From the NCBI GenBank assembly GCA_001603005.1, contig LVAJ01000021.1, positions 1-64,000 on the forward strand: a stretch of 64,000 nt of DNA, in the 5' to 3' direction. The position numbers and the translations under genes were made by a program. A model generated the notes under the pieces. It saw only the letters and a program-made list of their open reading frames with translations, ran no database searches and was not told the origin of the DNA. This DNA is from Clostridiales bacterium Firm_04. Lineage in GTDB: Bacteria > Bacillota > Clostridia > Oscillospirales > Ruminococcaceae. Below are positions 45,072 to 53,723 of this stretch, in pieces; the first letter of the stretch is position 1, and each line of letters starts with the position of its first letter.

Positions 45072-46195
45072 GGCATCTGCTCCTTCTCAAGGATCTGCGC
45101 ATACAGCTGCCGGATCGTATCTGCGGTCAGCTGCACCGGATGATTTCCGAGCCGGTCTGCATTGACCGAGCATGTCAGCATGTCCAGCTCGGCAGCCGCT
45201 GCAGGCGTTTCAATGCCCGGCAGCAGCGAATCCACAAATGCTGCAAAAAATGTCGGGAGCTCCGCCGCGGTCGTGCAGCCCATTGCCTCTGCGATCTCCG
45301 TATAAACCTGATGCAGATGTGCCGCACCGCGCGTGTCGATGCAGAGATCGGGATGCGCCGTCATGAACGGCAGCAGCGCCTTGACGCAGAGCGCCGCCGC
45401 ATGTCCGTGCGAGATGCCGTAATGCATGGTCAGCTGATAGCACATTGCGTGACCGGCGGTCGTTTTGGTCACATTGATCGCTTTTCCGGCAAAATGCGCC
45501 GCTTTCAGCATGTTTCGGCAGCCGGTATCCGTGCCGGCAAGATAGTCGTCTTTGTTTGCGGCGATCAGCCGGAGCGCGGCTGCTGCATCCTTCATGCTGT
45601 CCGCATCCGAATGCAGCGACCAGTACGATTCGACTGCGTGACAGACCGCATCGAGCATCGTGGATTTTTTTTGATAGGGCGGGAGCGTTTTCAGCGCATC
45701 CGGATCAAACAGCACCGCATCCGGCAGCAGACTGTCGTCCTCTGCGGACTGCTTCACGCCGTTTTCGTATACCACGGCAAAATGTGTCGCCTCGCTGCCG
45801 GAACCCGCTGTGGTCGGGATCGCGAGGAACGGAACGGTATTCGGGACGGGCGGCTGATGCAGCGCCTGTTCGGGATCGCGCGCGTTGATGCAGAGCTTGA
45901 TGCATTTTGCGACGTCGATCGCACTGCCGCCGCCGACTGCCGCGAGCATATCGCAGCCGTTCGCGCGGTATGTAGCCAGCCCCTTGACTGCGGAGCTGAA
46001 ATCCGGATTCGGGTTGAAATCGGAAAACCGCACCACGCGGATCCCGCAGCGCTGTTCCAGTGTTTCAAAGTATGTGTTCAGACGCAGCTTCCGGATCGAG
46101 CCGCCGCATACGAGCAGGACGCATTTTGCGTCAGCTGCGGCAAAATATCCGTCAAGCTCGGTGTAATCTGTGGTTGCAGTCATGAGTGTTTGCAT
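45068..46195 (-). CDS. Fe-type alcohol dehydrogenase, probable phosphonoacetaldehyde reductase
   Basis: The 375-residue protein is an iron-containing (type III) alcohol dehydrogenase: GGGSAIDVAKCIKL (NAD loop), IPTTAGSGSEAT, and metal-binding His/Asp region HAMCYQLTMHYGISHGHAAAL. Beside PEP mutase and phosphonopyruvate decarboxylase, this family reduces phosphonoacetaldehyde to 2-hydroxyethylphosphonate. No aminotransferase for 2-aminoethylphosphonate lies in the operon, which supports the hydroxy rather than amino product. GGAGG site 9 bp before the ATG; 1-bp gap to the upstream gene. Confidence 0.85.
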   Translation of the reverse strand: MQTLMTATTDYTELDGYFAAADAKCVLLVCGGSIRKLRLNTYFETLEQRCGIRVVRFSDFNPNPDFSSAVKGLATYRANGCDMLAAVGGGSAIDVAKCIKLCINARDPEQALHQPPVPNTVPFLAIPTTAGSGSEATHFAVVYENGVKQSAEDDSLLPDAVLFDPDALKTLPPYQKKSTMLDAVCHAVESYWSLHSDADSMKDAAAALRLIAANKDDYLAGTDTGCRNMLKAAHFAGKAINVTKTTAGHAMCYQLTMHYGISHGHAAALCVKALLPFMTAHPDLCIDTRGAAHLHQVYTEIAEAMGCTTAAELPTFFAAFVDSLLPGIETPAAAAELDMLTCSVNADRLGNHPVQLTADTIRQLYAQILEKEQMP

Positions 46196-46196
46196 G

Positions 46197-48215
46197 TTAA
46201 GTATCCTCCGGTATCAATCGAATAATCTGCTGAAACGGCATACAGACCGCATCGCATTCCTTTGCGCGGTGATGTGTCAGGATCAGTTCGGCAGCCTTCT
46301 GCATTGCCGGAAAGCTGCTGCGCGTCAGCTGGTTTGCGTAGATGACCACATTGATCCCGTGCGCTTTGAGCTCCTCCTCTGTGATCGTGTTGAAGGCTGT
46401 CGGCACCACGACGAGCGGCGTGACCGGATCCCTTGCCCGGAAACGGTCTGCAAAGGCAAGGATCTCCGACGGATCGGTTTTGCGGGAATGGATCATCACG
46501 GCATCCGCGCCCGCATCCGTATAGGCAAAGGCACGCGTCAGCGCATCCTCCATGCCGCGTTCCAGAATCAGGCTTTCAATGCGCGCGCAGATCATGAATG
46601 TATCGGTTTTCTGCGCATTTTTTCCGGCGCGGATCTTCGCGCAGAAATCGGGGATCTCCGCCTGTGTCTGCGCCGCCTCCGTCCCGAACAGCGAGTTCTT
46701 TTTCAGACCGGTTTTATCCTCGATCACGACCATTGACACGCCCATGCGTTCGAGTGTCCGCACCGTATGCACGAAATGCTCCGTCAGACCGCCGGTGTCG
46801 CCGTCAAAAATGACCGGCTTTGTTGTCACGTCCATGATCTCGTCGATCGTCCGGAAACGGGATGTCATATCGACCAGTTCGATGTCCGGCTTGCCCTTTG
46901 CGGTCGAATCGCAGAGCGACGAAACCCACATCGCATCGAACTGCCGCAGACCGCTGTTTTCCGGCACCGCCGTTTTCTCCGCAATCAGTCCGGTCAGACC
47001 GCTGTGTGCTTCCAGTGCGGTCACGAGCCCTTTCATCGCGATCGCTTTTTTCAGCCGTGCGCGCCGGAAGTCCGGCATGGACATTTCCGCGCGGGCGCGC
47101 TTTTCCAGTTCGCGGTATGCGTCATCATTTGCATACGGCGTTTCGATCAGTCTGCCGCCGTAGCTTTGCAGCACGGCGATCACCTCATCGCGGATCTGCT
47201 GCTGGATGCCGGTGCGCCAGTCATCGCCGTGTACGACAAAATCGGGGCGGTACTGCATGAGATTTTCGCGGTAGCTGAGCGTATTTTGCGCAGTGACCTT
47301 CCATACCCCCGCGATCGCCTCAAACATCGCTTTCCGCTCCGGAAACGGCATCAGCGGAAAGCGCTTGTAGGTCACGACCGCTTCGTCGGTCAGCACGCCG
47401 ATCAGCAGTCTGCCGTAGCGCTTTGCCTTCCGGATCAGCGCGATATGCCCGCTGTGGATCATATCCGTTGAAAAGCAGAGATAGACCGTCCGTTCGCGGA
47501 GTGCGCAGAGCCTTTCGGAGACTGCCGCAAGATCGTCTGCATTGTCGATCTCCGCGCAGAGCCGGTCACCGAAATCCAGCGGCATGATCTGTTTGTCCGC
47601 GATCGCGTTGAGCGCATCTTCCGCATAGCACTTCTGCTGCGCCGGATCGCCGGATTCGCAGAACGCAATGATGCCGGCAAGCCATTTGTCCCATTCCGTC
47701 CGCTTCAGATGATAGAGCGGCTGCGCGGCAAGTGCACGGTCAAAAAATGCAGTCCCGACCTTCTGGATGCAGCCGTCCGCGATCACCGCCTTGAAATCCT
47801 TTTCCGGCAGCGGCAGCGCAGATGAAACGGTCATGCAGCTCTGCTCCGCAGCGAGCACATCGTCCAGCACGGTCGGATCAAACACGAGGTCGCCGTGCAG
47901 CAGCAGGATGTCTTCATGCAGCAGATGCCCGCGCGCACAGTAGATCGAGTAGATGTAGTTTGTTTCGGCATAACGCGGATTTTTCACAAATGTGATCTGC
48001 AGCGGCAGTTCCAGACTGCGGCAGTATTGTTCCAGTACATCGGCAAATGCGCCGGTCGTCATCACGACCTCGCGGATGCCGCGCTCTGCAAGCATCGAAA
48101 GCTGCCTGCTGACGATCGTTTCTTCCGCGGCGATTTCCGTCATGCACTTGGGCTGTTCCGCGGTCAGCGCGCCCATCCGGCTGCCGAGACCGGAGTTCAG
48201 GATCAGTGCTTTCAC
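46197..48215 (-). CDS. Three-domain nucleotidyltransferase/cytidylyltransferase/PEP mutase
   Basis: The 672-residue protein (GTG start) joins three enzymes. Residues about 1-238: LicC/MobA-like nucleotidyltransferase (ALILNSGLGSRM...KCMTEI). About 243-375: cytidylyltransferase-like fold with HSGH at 254-257 (HxGH class). About 405-665: PEP mutase with DGDTGG and the signature EDKTGLKKNS at 499-508, which separates true mutases from lyases. It should form the C-P bond of phosphonopyruvate and activate a phosphonate as a CMP derivative. Two nucleotidyltransferase domains in one chain are unusual. GTGA overlap with the upstream gene. Confidence 0.9.
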   Translation of the reverse strand: MKALILNSGLGSRMGALTAEQPKCMTEIAAEETIVSRQLSMLAERGIREVVMTTGAFADVLEQYCRSLELPLQITFVKNPRYAETNYIYSIYCARGHLLHEDILLLHGDLVFDPTVLDDVLAAEQSCMTVSSALPLPEKDFKAVIADGCIQKVGTAFFDRALAAQPLYHLKRTEWDKWLAGIIAFCESGDPAQQKCYAEDALNAIADKQIMPLDFGDRLCAEIDNADDLAAVSERLCALRERTVYLCFSTDMIHSGHIALIRKAKRYGRLLIGVLTDEAVVTYKRFPLMPFPERKAMFEAIAGVWKVTAQNTLSYRENLMQYRPDFVVHGDDWRTGIQQQIRDEVIAVLQSYGGRLIETPYANDDAYRELEKRARAEMSMPDFRRARLKKAIAMKGLVTALEAHSGLTGLIAEKTAVPENSGLRQFDAMWVSSLCDSTAKGKPDIELVDMTSRFRTIDEIMDVTTKPVIFDGDTGGLTEHFVHTVRTLERMGVSMVVIEDKTGLKKNSLFGTEAAQTQAEIPDFCAKIRAGKNAQKTDTFMICARIESLILERGMEDALTRAFAYTDAGADAVMIHSRKTDPSEILAFADRFRARDPVTPLVVVPTAFNTITEEELKAHGINVVIYANQLTRSSFPAMQKAAELILTHHRAKECDAVCMPFQQIIRLIPEDT

Positions 48216-48862
48216 CAGTTATCCCTTCTTTTCGTCTTTCGTTTCAGGATCAGCCGGCTGAGCAGCTTTCCGTTCAGCCGGAGCATGTCCGTCAGATATC
48301 TGACCGGCTCCCATCGCTGCATATATCGCGGATAACCGGCAGAAGCCTGCCGCGGGAGCAGCCCCTCGAAATACAGATGCGGCGTGAGCAGCGCGTCCAG
48401 CTCCGGGATCGAATAGCATTCAACCGATTTTTGCAGCTGCACGCAGCCGGAGAGCTCCGCGACCTTTGCGGTGAACGACATGCAGTTATGCGCCTTATAG
48501 ACCGGCAGCCCGTGCAGGAGCGGCATGGTCATCATCGCATAGAGATTGAAGATCTCCCCGCGGTCGGATTCGCATTTTTTGAGAAAACGCCGGATCGCCT
48601 GCATATGCGCATCGTCCGGACAGAGCCGGAATACTTTGACCTTGACGTCCTTGTGCGTTCCGAATGCATAATAATCGCGGTATTCATGTGCAAATCCCGC
48701 ATCAAACGGAAAATTGTGATACCGCCGCGAATAGCTGATAAAGTCGGTCAGGGAGCGGTCGAGGCTCACTGCGGCATGCGTGTACGGATACCGCGTGAAC
48801 AGCCGTGCGAAGCTGCCGAGTCCGGTATGCGCGCGGATCAGGACAAGAAAGATCTCATTCAC
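48212..48862 (-). CDS. Permuted papain-fold (YiiX/LRAT-like) protein
   Basis: The 216-residue protein (GTG start after AAGGAGA) has the layout of permuted NlpC/P60 proteins: an early His in YPYTHAAVSLD (about 29) and a later Cys in KAHNCMSFTAKV (about 127). This fold includes YiiX-like hydrolases and lecithin:retinol acyltransferase-type enzymes that act on lipid esters or amides. In this operon it may move or remove an acyl group on the phosphonolipid. It overlaps both neighbours (8 and 4 bp). Confidence 0.68.
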   Translation of the reverse strand: MNEIFLVLIRAHTGLGSFARLFTRYPYTHAAVSLDRSLTDFISYSRRYHNFPFDAGFAHEYRDYYAFGTHKDVKVKVFRLCPDDAHMQAIRRFLKKCESDRGEIFNLYAMMTMPLLHGLPVYKAHNCMSFTAKVAELSGCVQLQKSVECYSIPELDALLTPHLYFEGLLPRQASAGYPRYMQRWEPVRYLTDMLRLNGKLLSRLILKRKTKRRDNW

Positions 48863-49535
48863 TGCCGTCTGTCTCCTTCAGTCTGCGGAACAGTCTGACC
48901 TGCAGGCGGATCATCTCATAGTACATCGGGATCATGCCGATTAGCATGACGAGATCCATGACCGTGAAGCCGGCAGAACCGATCGTGAGGATCTCTTTTG
49001 TCCGGAAGATCATGCCGAGCACGCAGATCGCGGCATAGGACAGATGTGCTTCGATCGGGCCGAGGCGCGGGAACTGAAATTCATTGAAATAGATGATGTA
49101 ATTCATGATCGTGACATTCGTGACGCCGTAAAGCGGTGCCGCAAATGCCGCGAGCTTCATGCTGCAATAGGGCGTCAGACCGAATGCCAGCAGCAGGAAC
49201 GTCGAGAACAGCACGTCGGTGATCAGATCGAAATAGGCGCCTGCTCTGGACGACATGCCGCGATTGCGGGCGATATAGCCGTCGAGGTCATCCGCGGTCA
49301 GATGCACCGCGATGCCCGCGATCGTGCCGAGAAAGAACCACGGGCTGAGATTCGTCAGCAGCGTGAAGATGATCGCTGCAAGACCGCCCAGCGCGCCGAC
49401 CAGTGTCATGTCATTCGGCGTCATGCCAGCGGGAATGTATTTGCCGGCATGCTTGTATAAAAACTGCTGAAAACCGGTTTCGAGCCTGCTCGGGATCAGC
49501 TTTTTGACCGGATTCTGATAGGTTTGCTTTGCCAT
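48855..49535 (-). CDS. CDP-alcohol phosphatidyltransferase
   Basis: The 226-residue membrane enzyme has the exact family signature D(x)2DG(x)2AR(x)8G(x)3D(x)3D at residues 82-107 (DDLDGYIAR...GAYFDLITD) and about six membrane helices. The family transfers a phospho-alcohol or phosphatidyl group from a CMP-linked donor to an alcohol. Next to enzymes making a CMP-phosphonate, the likely reaction is transfer of hydroxyethylphosphonate to diacylglycerol or a related lipid. Start at 49535; the GGAGGG site overlaps the stop of the radical SAM gene. Confidence 0.88.
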   Translation of the reverse strand: MAKQTYQNPVKKLIPSRLETGFQQFLYKHAGKYIPAGMTPNDMTLVGALGGLAAIIFTLLTNLSPWFFLGTIAGIAVHLTADDLDGYIARNRGMSSRAGAYFDLITDVLFSTFLLLAFGLTPYCSMKLAAFAAPLYGVTNVTIMNYIIYFNEFQFPRLGPIEAHLSYAAICVLGMIFRTKEILTIGSAGFTVMDLVMLIGMIPMYYEMIRLQVRLFRRLKETDGSE

Positions 49536-49536
49536 G

Positions 49537-50868
49537 TTACCCTCCGAATCTGAACAGATTTTTGACCATGGAACGGATATAGAAGCCGTAATCGAGAAAG
49601 TCGTAGATACCGTCCCGCCTGCCCTTGAGAAAGAGCATGACCACAAGAATGTGATAATAGAAATAATAGCGCTTCACACTCATGTTCGACGGCTTTGCGA
49701 CCACATGCAGATAATCCCACTGGCTCGGATCCGTCGTGATCAGTCTGCGTTTGTAATCCGCAAACTGCGGCGAGCTCATTTCCGGCGTAAAGATCGAGAT
49801 CGCCGTATGTTTCAGGTCATGCCGGCGGATCCATTTGTAGATGCTGAAAAAATCTGCGCGTTTGAAATCCAGATCGACAATGAACATGCCCATCATGTTG
49901 ATGCCGGTCTCGTTCAGGATCCGGACGGCTTCCGCATTTGTCTGCGGACCGGTTTTTTTGTTGTATGCTTTCAGCCGCTTTCCGTCGGCAGCTTCGAGAC
50001 CGGTCAGCACATAGTAGAATCCGATGTCTTTGAGCTGACGCATCAGATCGGGATTTGCCGCGACGAAATCCGCTCTGCCGTAGCAGACGTATTTTTTGCG
50101 GATCCCGCGCTGCCGGATCAGTGCGATAAAGCGCTCGATGCGTTTGCGGTCAAAGAGAAAATCATCGTCAATGAAATAGATATTCTCGCATTCGATCGCG
50201 GCGATCTCATCCACAACATCCTCGATCGGACGCACGGAATAGCTTCCGCAGTTCATCTGATTGCGGCAGCAGAATTTGCAGCGGTACGGGCAGCAGTATG
50301 CGGAGCGGACATGCGCGCAGGGGAGCAGCTCCAGATAGCGGTAGCGGTCGGTATGCGCGTAGAAATAGCTTCTGTCCGGACGCGGCAGGCGGGCAATGTC
50401 AAACGGCTGTGCGGGTTTGATGATCCATTTTCCGTCATGCCGCAGGCATACGCTGTGCGCGGGCTCTCCGCCTGCAAGGATCTCTCCGATGTGGAAGATA
50501 TCGAATGAGGTCAGGACAAAGTCGATATTCTTTGTGCAGAAGCGTTTGAAATTGAGCTGCGCATGCAGTCCGCCGACGATCGTGATGCAGCCTGCCGCCT
50601 TTGCCGCAGCGCAGTATTCCTTCATGAAATTCTCCTGCCGCGTTCTGCCGCAGACATAGACCGCAAACGGCTTCACTTGGCGCAGACGGTCTGCGAATTT
50701 CTGCGTTTCGACCTGTCCGTCCCAGATCTCCGGCGCATAGCCCTGTTCTTTGAGCATTGCGGAGATGTATTCCAGCTCCAGCGGTTCATTGTCGATCACG
50801 CCCGCAAAATTATACTTGTTGCGGGAGATCTCCGGATGTACCAGCAGTACCTTGCGATTCGCGTTCAT
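49537..50868 (-). CDS. B12-binding-type radical SAM protein
   Basis: The 443-residue protein has an N-terminal Rossmann-like cobalamin-binding-type domain (about 1-135), the radical SAM cluster motif CxxxCxxC at Cys193, Cys197 and Cys200 (CPYRCKFC), and a radical SAM barrel to about 380. Such enzymes methylate unactivated carbons or rearrange substrates; Fom3 of fosfomycin biosynthesis methylates a CMP-activated hydroxyethylphosphonate. Here it could modify the phosphonate or the lipid chain. It is not certain that the N-domain binds cobalamin, because a DxHxxG motif is not obvious. Confidence 0.82.
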   Translation of the reverse strand: MNANRKVLLVHPEISRNKYNFAGVIDNEPLELEYISAMLKEQGYAPEIWDGQVETQKFADRLRQVKPFAVYVCGRTRQENFMKEYCAAAKAAGCITIVGGLHAQLNFKRFCTKNIDFVLTSFDIFHIGEILAGGEPAHSVCLRHDGKWIIKPAQPFDIARLPRPDRSYFYAHTDRYRYLELLPCAHVRSAYCCPYRCKFCCRNQMNCGSYSVRPIEDVVDEIAAIECENIYFIDDDFLFDRKRIERFIALIRQRGIRKKYVCYGRADFVAANPDLMRQLKDIGFYYVLTGLEAADGKRLKAYNKKTGPQTNAEAVRILNETGINMMGMFIVDLDFKRADFFSIYKWIRRHDLKHTAISIFTPEMSSPQFADYKRRLITTDPSQWDYLHVVAKPSNMSVKRYYFYYHILVVMLFLKGRRDGIYDFLDYGFYIRSMVKNLFRFGG

Positions 50869-50872
50869 CCTC

Positions 50873-52513
50873 TCACCCCTCTGCGATCAGTTCGTTATAG
50901 GCGATCTTTCCGACCAGTGTTTTCGGGAAGCTGTTCACAAAGACGATCTCCTTCGGGATCGCATAGGCAGCGACCGATTTCTGCATCAGCTGCATCAGCT
51001 CGGAGCGGACTTTTTCCTCGGAACATGTGCCGCGCAGCATCACATATGCTTTGGCGATCTGTCCGCGCTGGGCATCGGGCACGCCGATGACGGCGCACAT
51101 CGCGACCTGTTCATGGGAGCTGATGACGTTTTCAATGTTCTGCGGGTAGATGTTGTAGCCGTTTGAAATGATCATGCGTTTCAGCCGCTGCCGGAAATAG
51201 ATGTAGCCTTCTTCATCCTGAAAACCGAGATCGCCCGTATGCAGCCAGACCTTGCCGTCCGCATCCCTGCGGAGCGTCTGTGCGGTTTCATCCGGTTCAT
51301 TGTAATAGCCCTTCATGACCGTCGGGCCGCTGAGCACGATCTCTCCGGTGCCGCCGGCAGGTGCGTCCGCGCCGGTTTCCGGATCGACAATGCGGTATTC
51401 CGTATCCGCATAGGGCAGACCGCAGGTCTCGGAGATCGTGCAGCCGTCGGGCGTCAGGCAGCTGCCGGTCACGCATTCGGTCAGACCGTAGCCCTCGCGC
51501 ACCGTACATTTGCAGCCGTGACTGCGGAGCATTTCATTCAGCTTGATCTTGGTATTCGCAGCGAGGGAGTCGCCGCCGGAGATCACGCATTTGATGAAAT
51601 CGAGCGATTTTCCCTCAAATCCGCTGCTGCGGAGCATCGCCTCATAGATCGCAGGGACGCCCGCAATGACATTCGGTCTGTATTTGAAAATCAGCCTGTC
51701 GAACTCCCTGACGTTGAATTTCGGGAGAATGACTGCCGTGCCGCCGAATGTCAGCACCGTATGGATGCAGACGCCGAGCCCGAAGCCGTGGAACACCGGC
51801 ATCACGGAGAGGACGCGGTCGCCTTTGGCAAGACATCCGCATGCATCAATGCTCTGCAGCGCGAGCGCGTTGAAGTTCAGGTTTGTCAGCATGATGCCCT
51901 TGGGCTTTCCGGTCGTGCCGCCGCTGTACAGGATCGCCGCGCAGTCATCGGGTTTGCCGTCGTGCGGCGCTGCACTGTCCGGCGCCGGATCGCCCATTGC
52001 GAGAAAGCTTTTCCAGTTCATGAAGCCGGAGCGCGGCGCATGATCCTTCAGGCTCTTGAGAAAATAACCGGCTTTCATCAGCATGGACATGCCGTCGGCA
52101 GGGGAGACCGTCACCGCAAGATCAAGCTCCGTTTTTGCCGCGACCTTTTCCAGCTTGTCCGCGATCAGATCAACCGCAAAGATGAAGCGGCTTTTTGTCA
52201 GGCGCATGTCATGGATGATCTCCTCCTCTGCGGAGAGCGGGTGGATCATGTTTGCCGCCGCGCCGATCCGGCTGACCGCATAGAACAGATAGATCGCCTC
52301 CGGAATATTCGGCAGACAGATCGAAACGACGTCACCTGTTTTGATGCCTGCGCCCGTCAGTGCAGCGGCAGTGCGGTCGATCTCACGGATCAGTTCGCTG
52401 TATGTGATTGTGCGCCCGAAGTATTCGACGGCACCTGCATTGCCGTACTGCGCAGCCTTCTGCCGGATATGTTCATAGACAGAGCACTGCGGATAATCAA
52501 GATGTCTTTTCAT
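50873..52513 (-). CDS. AMP-forming acyl-CoA synthetase/ligase
   Basis: The 546-residue protein belongs to the ANL superfamily: P-loop YSGGTTGKPKG, GYGLTECVTGS, LHTGDLG and the hinge region RLKRMIISNGYNIYP with the C-terminal catalytic Lys in TLVGKIAYNE. It activates a fatty or other carboxylic acid as the adenylate and thioester. Placed directly behind a PlsC acyltransferase it probably supplies the acyl donor. Start at 52513 after GGAGGGAAGAAC; overlaps the upstream gene by 17 bp. Confidence 0.88.
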   Translation of the reverse strand: MKRHLDYPQCSVYEHIRQKAAQYGNAGAVEYFGRTITYSELIREIDRTAAALTGAGIKTGDVVSICLPNIPEAIYLFYAVSRIGAAANMIHPLSAEEEIIHDMRLTKSRFIFAVDLIADKLEKVAAKTELDLAVTVSPADGMSMLMKAGYFLKSLKDHAPRSGFMNWKSFLAMGDPAPDSAAPHDGKPDDCAAILYSGGTTGKPKGIMLTNLNFNALALQSIDACGCLAKGDRVLSVMPVFHGFGLGVCIHTVLTFGGTAVILPKFNVREFDRLIFKYRPNVIAGVPAIYEAMLRSSGFEGKSLDFIKCVISGGDSLAANTKIKLNEMLRSHGCKCTVREGYGLTECVTGSCLTPDGCTISETCGLPYADTEYRIVDPETGADAPAGGTGEIVLSGPTVMKGYYNEPDETAQTLRRDADGKVWLHTGDLGFQDEEGYIYFRQRLKRMIISNGYNIYPQNIENVISSHEQVAMCAVIGVPDAQRGQIAKAYVMLRGTCSEEKVRSELMQLMQKSVAAYAIPKEIVFVNSFPKTLVGKIAYNELIAEG

Positions 52514-53156
52514 GTTCTTCCCTCCACGCATCATAGGCGGTCAGCCGTTTGGTTCTGCGGATCTCCGGCGGCATGACCGTTTCGAGCAGCTGTGCGACTG
52601 CCTCGTACAGCGCACGGTTGATCTCGTCCGGCGTTCTGCCGTCGGGACGGATCGGTTTCCCGAAGCGGATCGTGACCTTGCCGCGGAACGGCTTGTACGT
52701 ACCCGTGACCGCATACGGAATGATCGGCGCGCCGGTGCGCTGCGACATCACAGCCGCGCCGTATTTGAACGGCAGCAGCAGTTCATCCGTATAATTGCGC
52801 TTTGCCTCCGGCGATACATTCACGAGCTGCCCGCCGCGGAGCGCTTCCACAGCAGCTTTCAGCGCATCTGGATTGTGTGCGCTGTGCAGATCGACCGGAA
52901 TCGTTCCGGCAGCGCGGAACAGGAATCCGAATGCGCCGTCATGGAGCGCTTTCTTGGCAAGGGTACACACCACTCTTTTTGTGCAGATGTCCACGAAGAT
53001 CGGATCCAGCGCATGCATATGGTTGCCTGCGAGCACGGCAGCACCCTCTGCGGGGATCTGTTCGCTGCCGATGATCTCTTTGCGGAACAGAAGGGAGAAC
53101 AGCGGTTTGAATACCAGCCGGAGCGACCGGTATACCAGCATATTTTGCTTTTTCAT
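52497..53156 (-). CDS. PlsC-type 1-acylglycerol-3-phosphate acyltransferase
   Basis: The 219-residue protein has the acyltransferase motif NHxxxxD at 45-51 (GNHMHALD), a block III-like VNVSPEAKRN in place of the common FPEGTRS, and the VTGTYKPF region. It would acylate lysophosphatidate or a lysolipid. It is the first gene of the leftward phosphonate-lipid operon, right behind a TTGAAA-17-TATAAT promoter, with AAGGAAAGGAAC as ribosome binding site. Confidence 0.87.
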   Translation of the reverse strand: MKKQNMLVYRSLRLVFKPLFSLLFRKEIIGSEQIPAEGAAVLAGNHMHALDPIFVDICTKRVVCTLAKKALHDGAFGFLFRAAGTIPVDLHSAHNPDALKAAVEALRGGQLVNVSPEAKRNYTDELLLPFKYGAAVMSQRTGAPIIPYAVTGTYKPFRGKVTIRFGKPIRPDGRTPDEINRALYEAVAQLLETVMPPEIRRTKRLTAYDAWREEHEKTS

Positions 53157-53184
53157 GTTACGTTCCTTTCCTTGCAGTCAACTT

Positions 53185-53213
53185 ATTATACCATTTTTGT
53201 CCGGTTCTTTCAA
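53185..53213 (-). promoter_or_regulatory. Promoter of the phosphonate-lipid operon
   Basis: TTGAAA (53213-53208), 17 bp, TATAAT (53190-53185) on the minus strand; leader only about 20 nt. Confidence 0.75.
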
Positions 53214-53417
53214 GTATGCGGGTTCATCTGCTGTATTTATGATAGCATATCCGCACCGGAAAAGGAAGATGCCGCCCGTCATCGGGAATGTGACATTTGT
53301 CACTCCGGGCGGGGAGCTCCCGCGGGCATTTCCCTTCGGGAGCCGGTTTCGCGGACTGTACCCGCAGCCACAGTTCACGCCGCCAGACGCGGCTTCTCAA
53401 TCGTGACTGCTTCCAAA

Positions 53418-53460
53418 AACTGCGCTTTTTTATGTTCTCCCATTGCACTTTCCTGCATAA
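53418..53460 (+). repeat. Dispersed repeat, copy 3 (partial, degenerate)
   Basis: CTCCCATTGCACTTTCCTGCATAATG matches the core of the repeats at 34967 and 63350 but has lost about 8 bp between the -35 and -10 parts, so the promoter is probably broken. The remainder of the 53214-53613 gap shows GC-rich hairpins but no gene. Confidence 0.55.
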
Positions 53461-53613
53461 TGTGTTGTTACAAAGTCACTGCGTCACTGCTTCACTGCGC
53501 TGCATATCCCATAGAAAACCGCGCTGGCAAACAACAAGTTTGCCGGCGAATTTTTAATATAATATAATTACTATATGGTGAAGAATAATTGTGTGATTTC
53601 AGAAAATACGTCT

Positions 53614-53642
53614 TGCAAATTCAGTCGTTACGTGATATAATA
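53614..53642 (+). promoter_or_regulatory. Promoter of the pilus operon
   Basis: TTGCAA (53614-53619), 17 bp, TATAAT (53637-53642). It leaves a leader of about 240 nt. Confidence 0.6.
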
Positions 53643-53723
53643 GAGTATAGTATATATGATCAGGTTTGATCCCTGCCATTTTTGGCGTTATTACTTAACA
53701 AACGAAAGGAGGCAATATAAAGC

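Noticed and set aside
45140-46225. A 361-codon plus-strand frame over the Fe-ADH gene, and similar long frames at 5423-6334, 6654-7634 and 51239-52576
   Set aside because: All are antisense shadows of genes with clear domains; none has a start site or recognisable protein.
48212-48862. Start at the ATG that lies a base away from the GTG at 48862
   Set aside because: The ATG is in another frame; the conserved frame starts with GTG after AAGGAGA.
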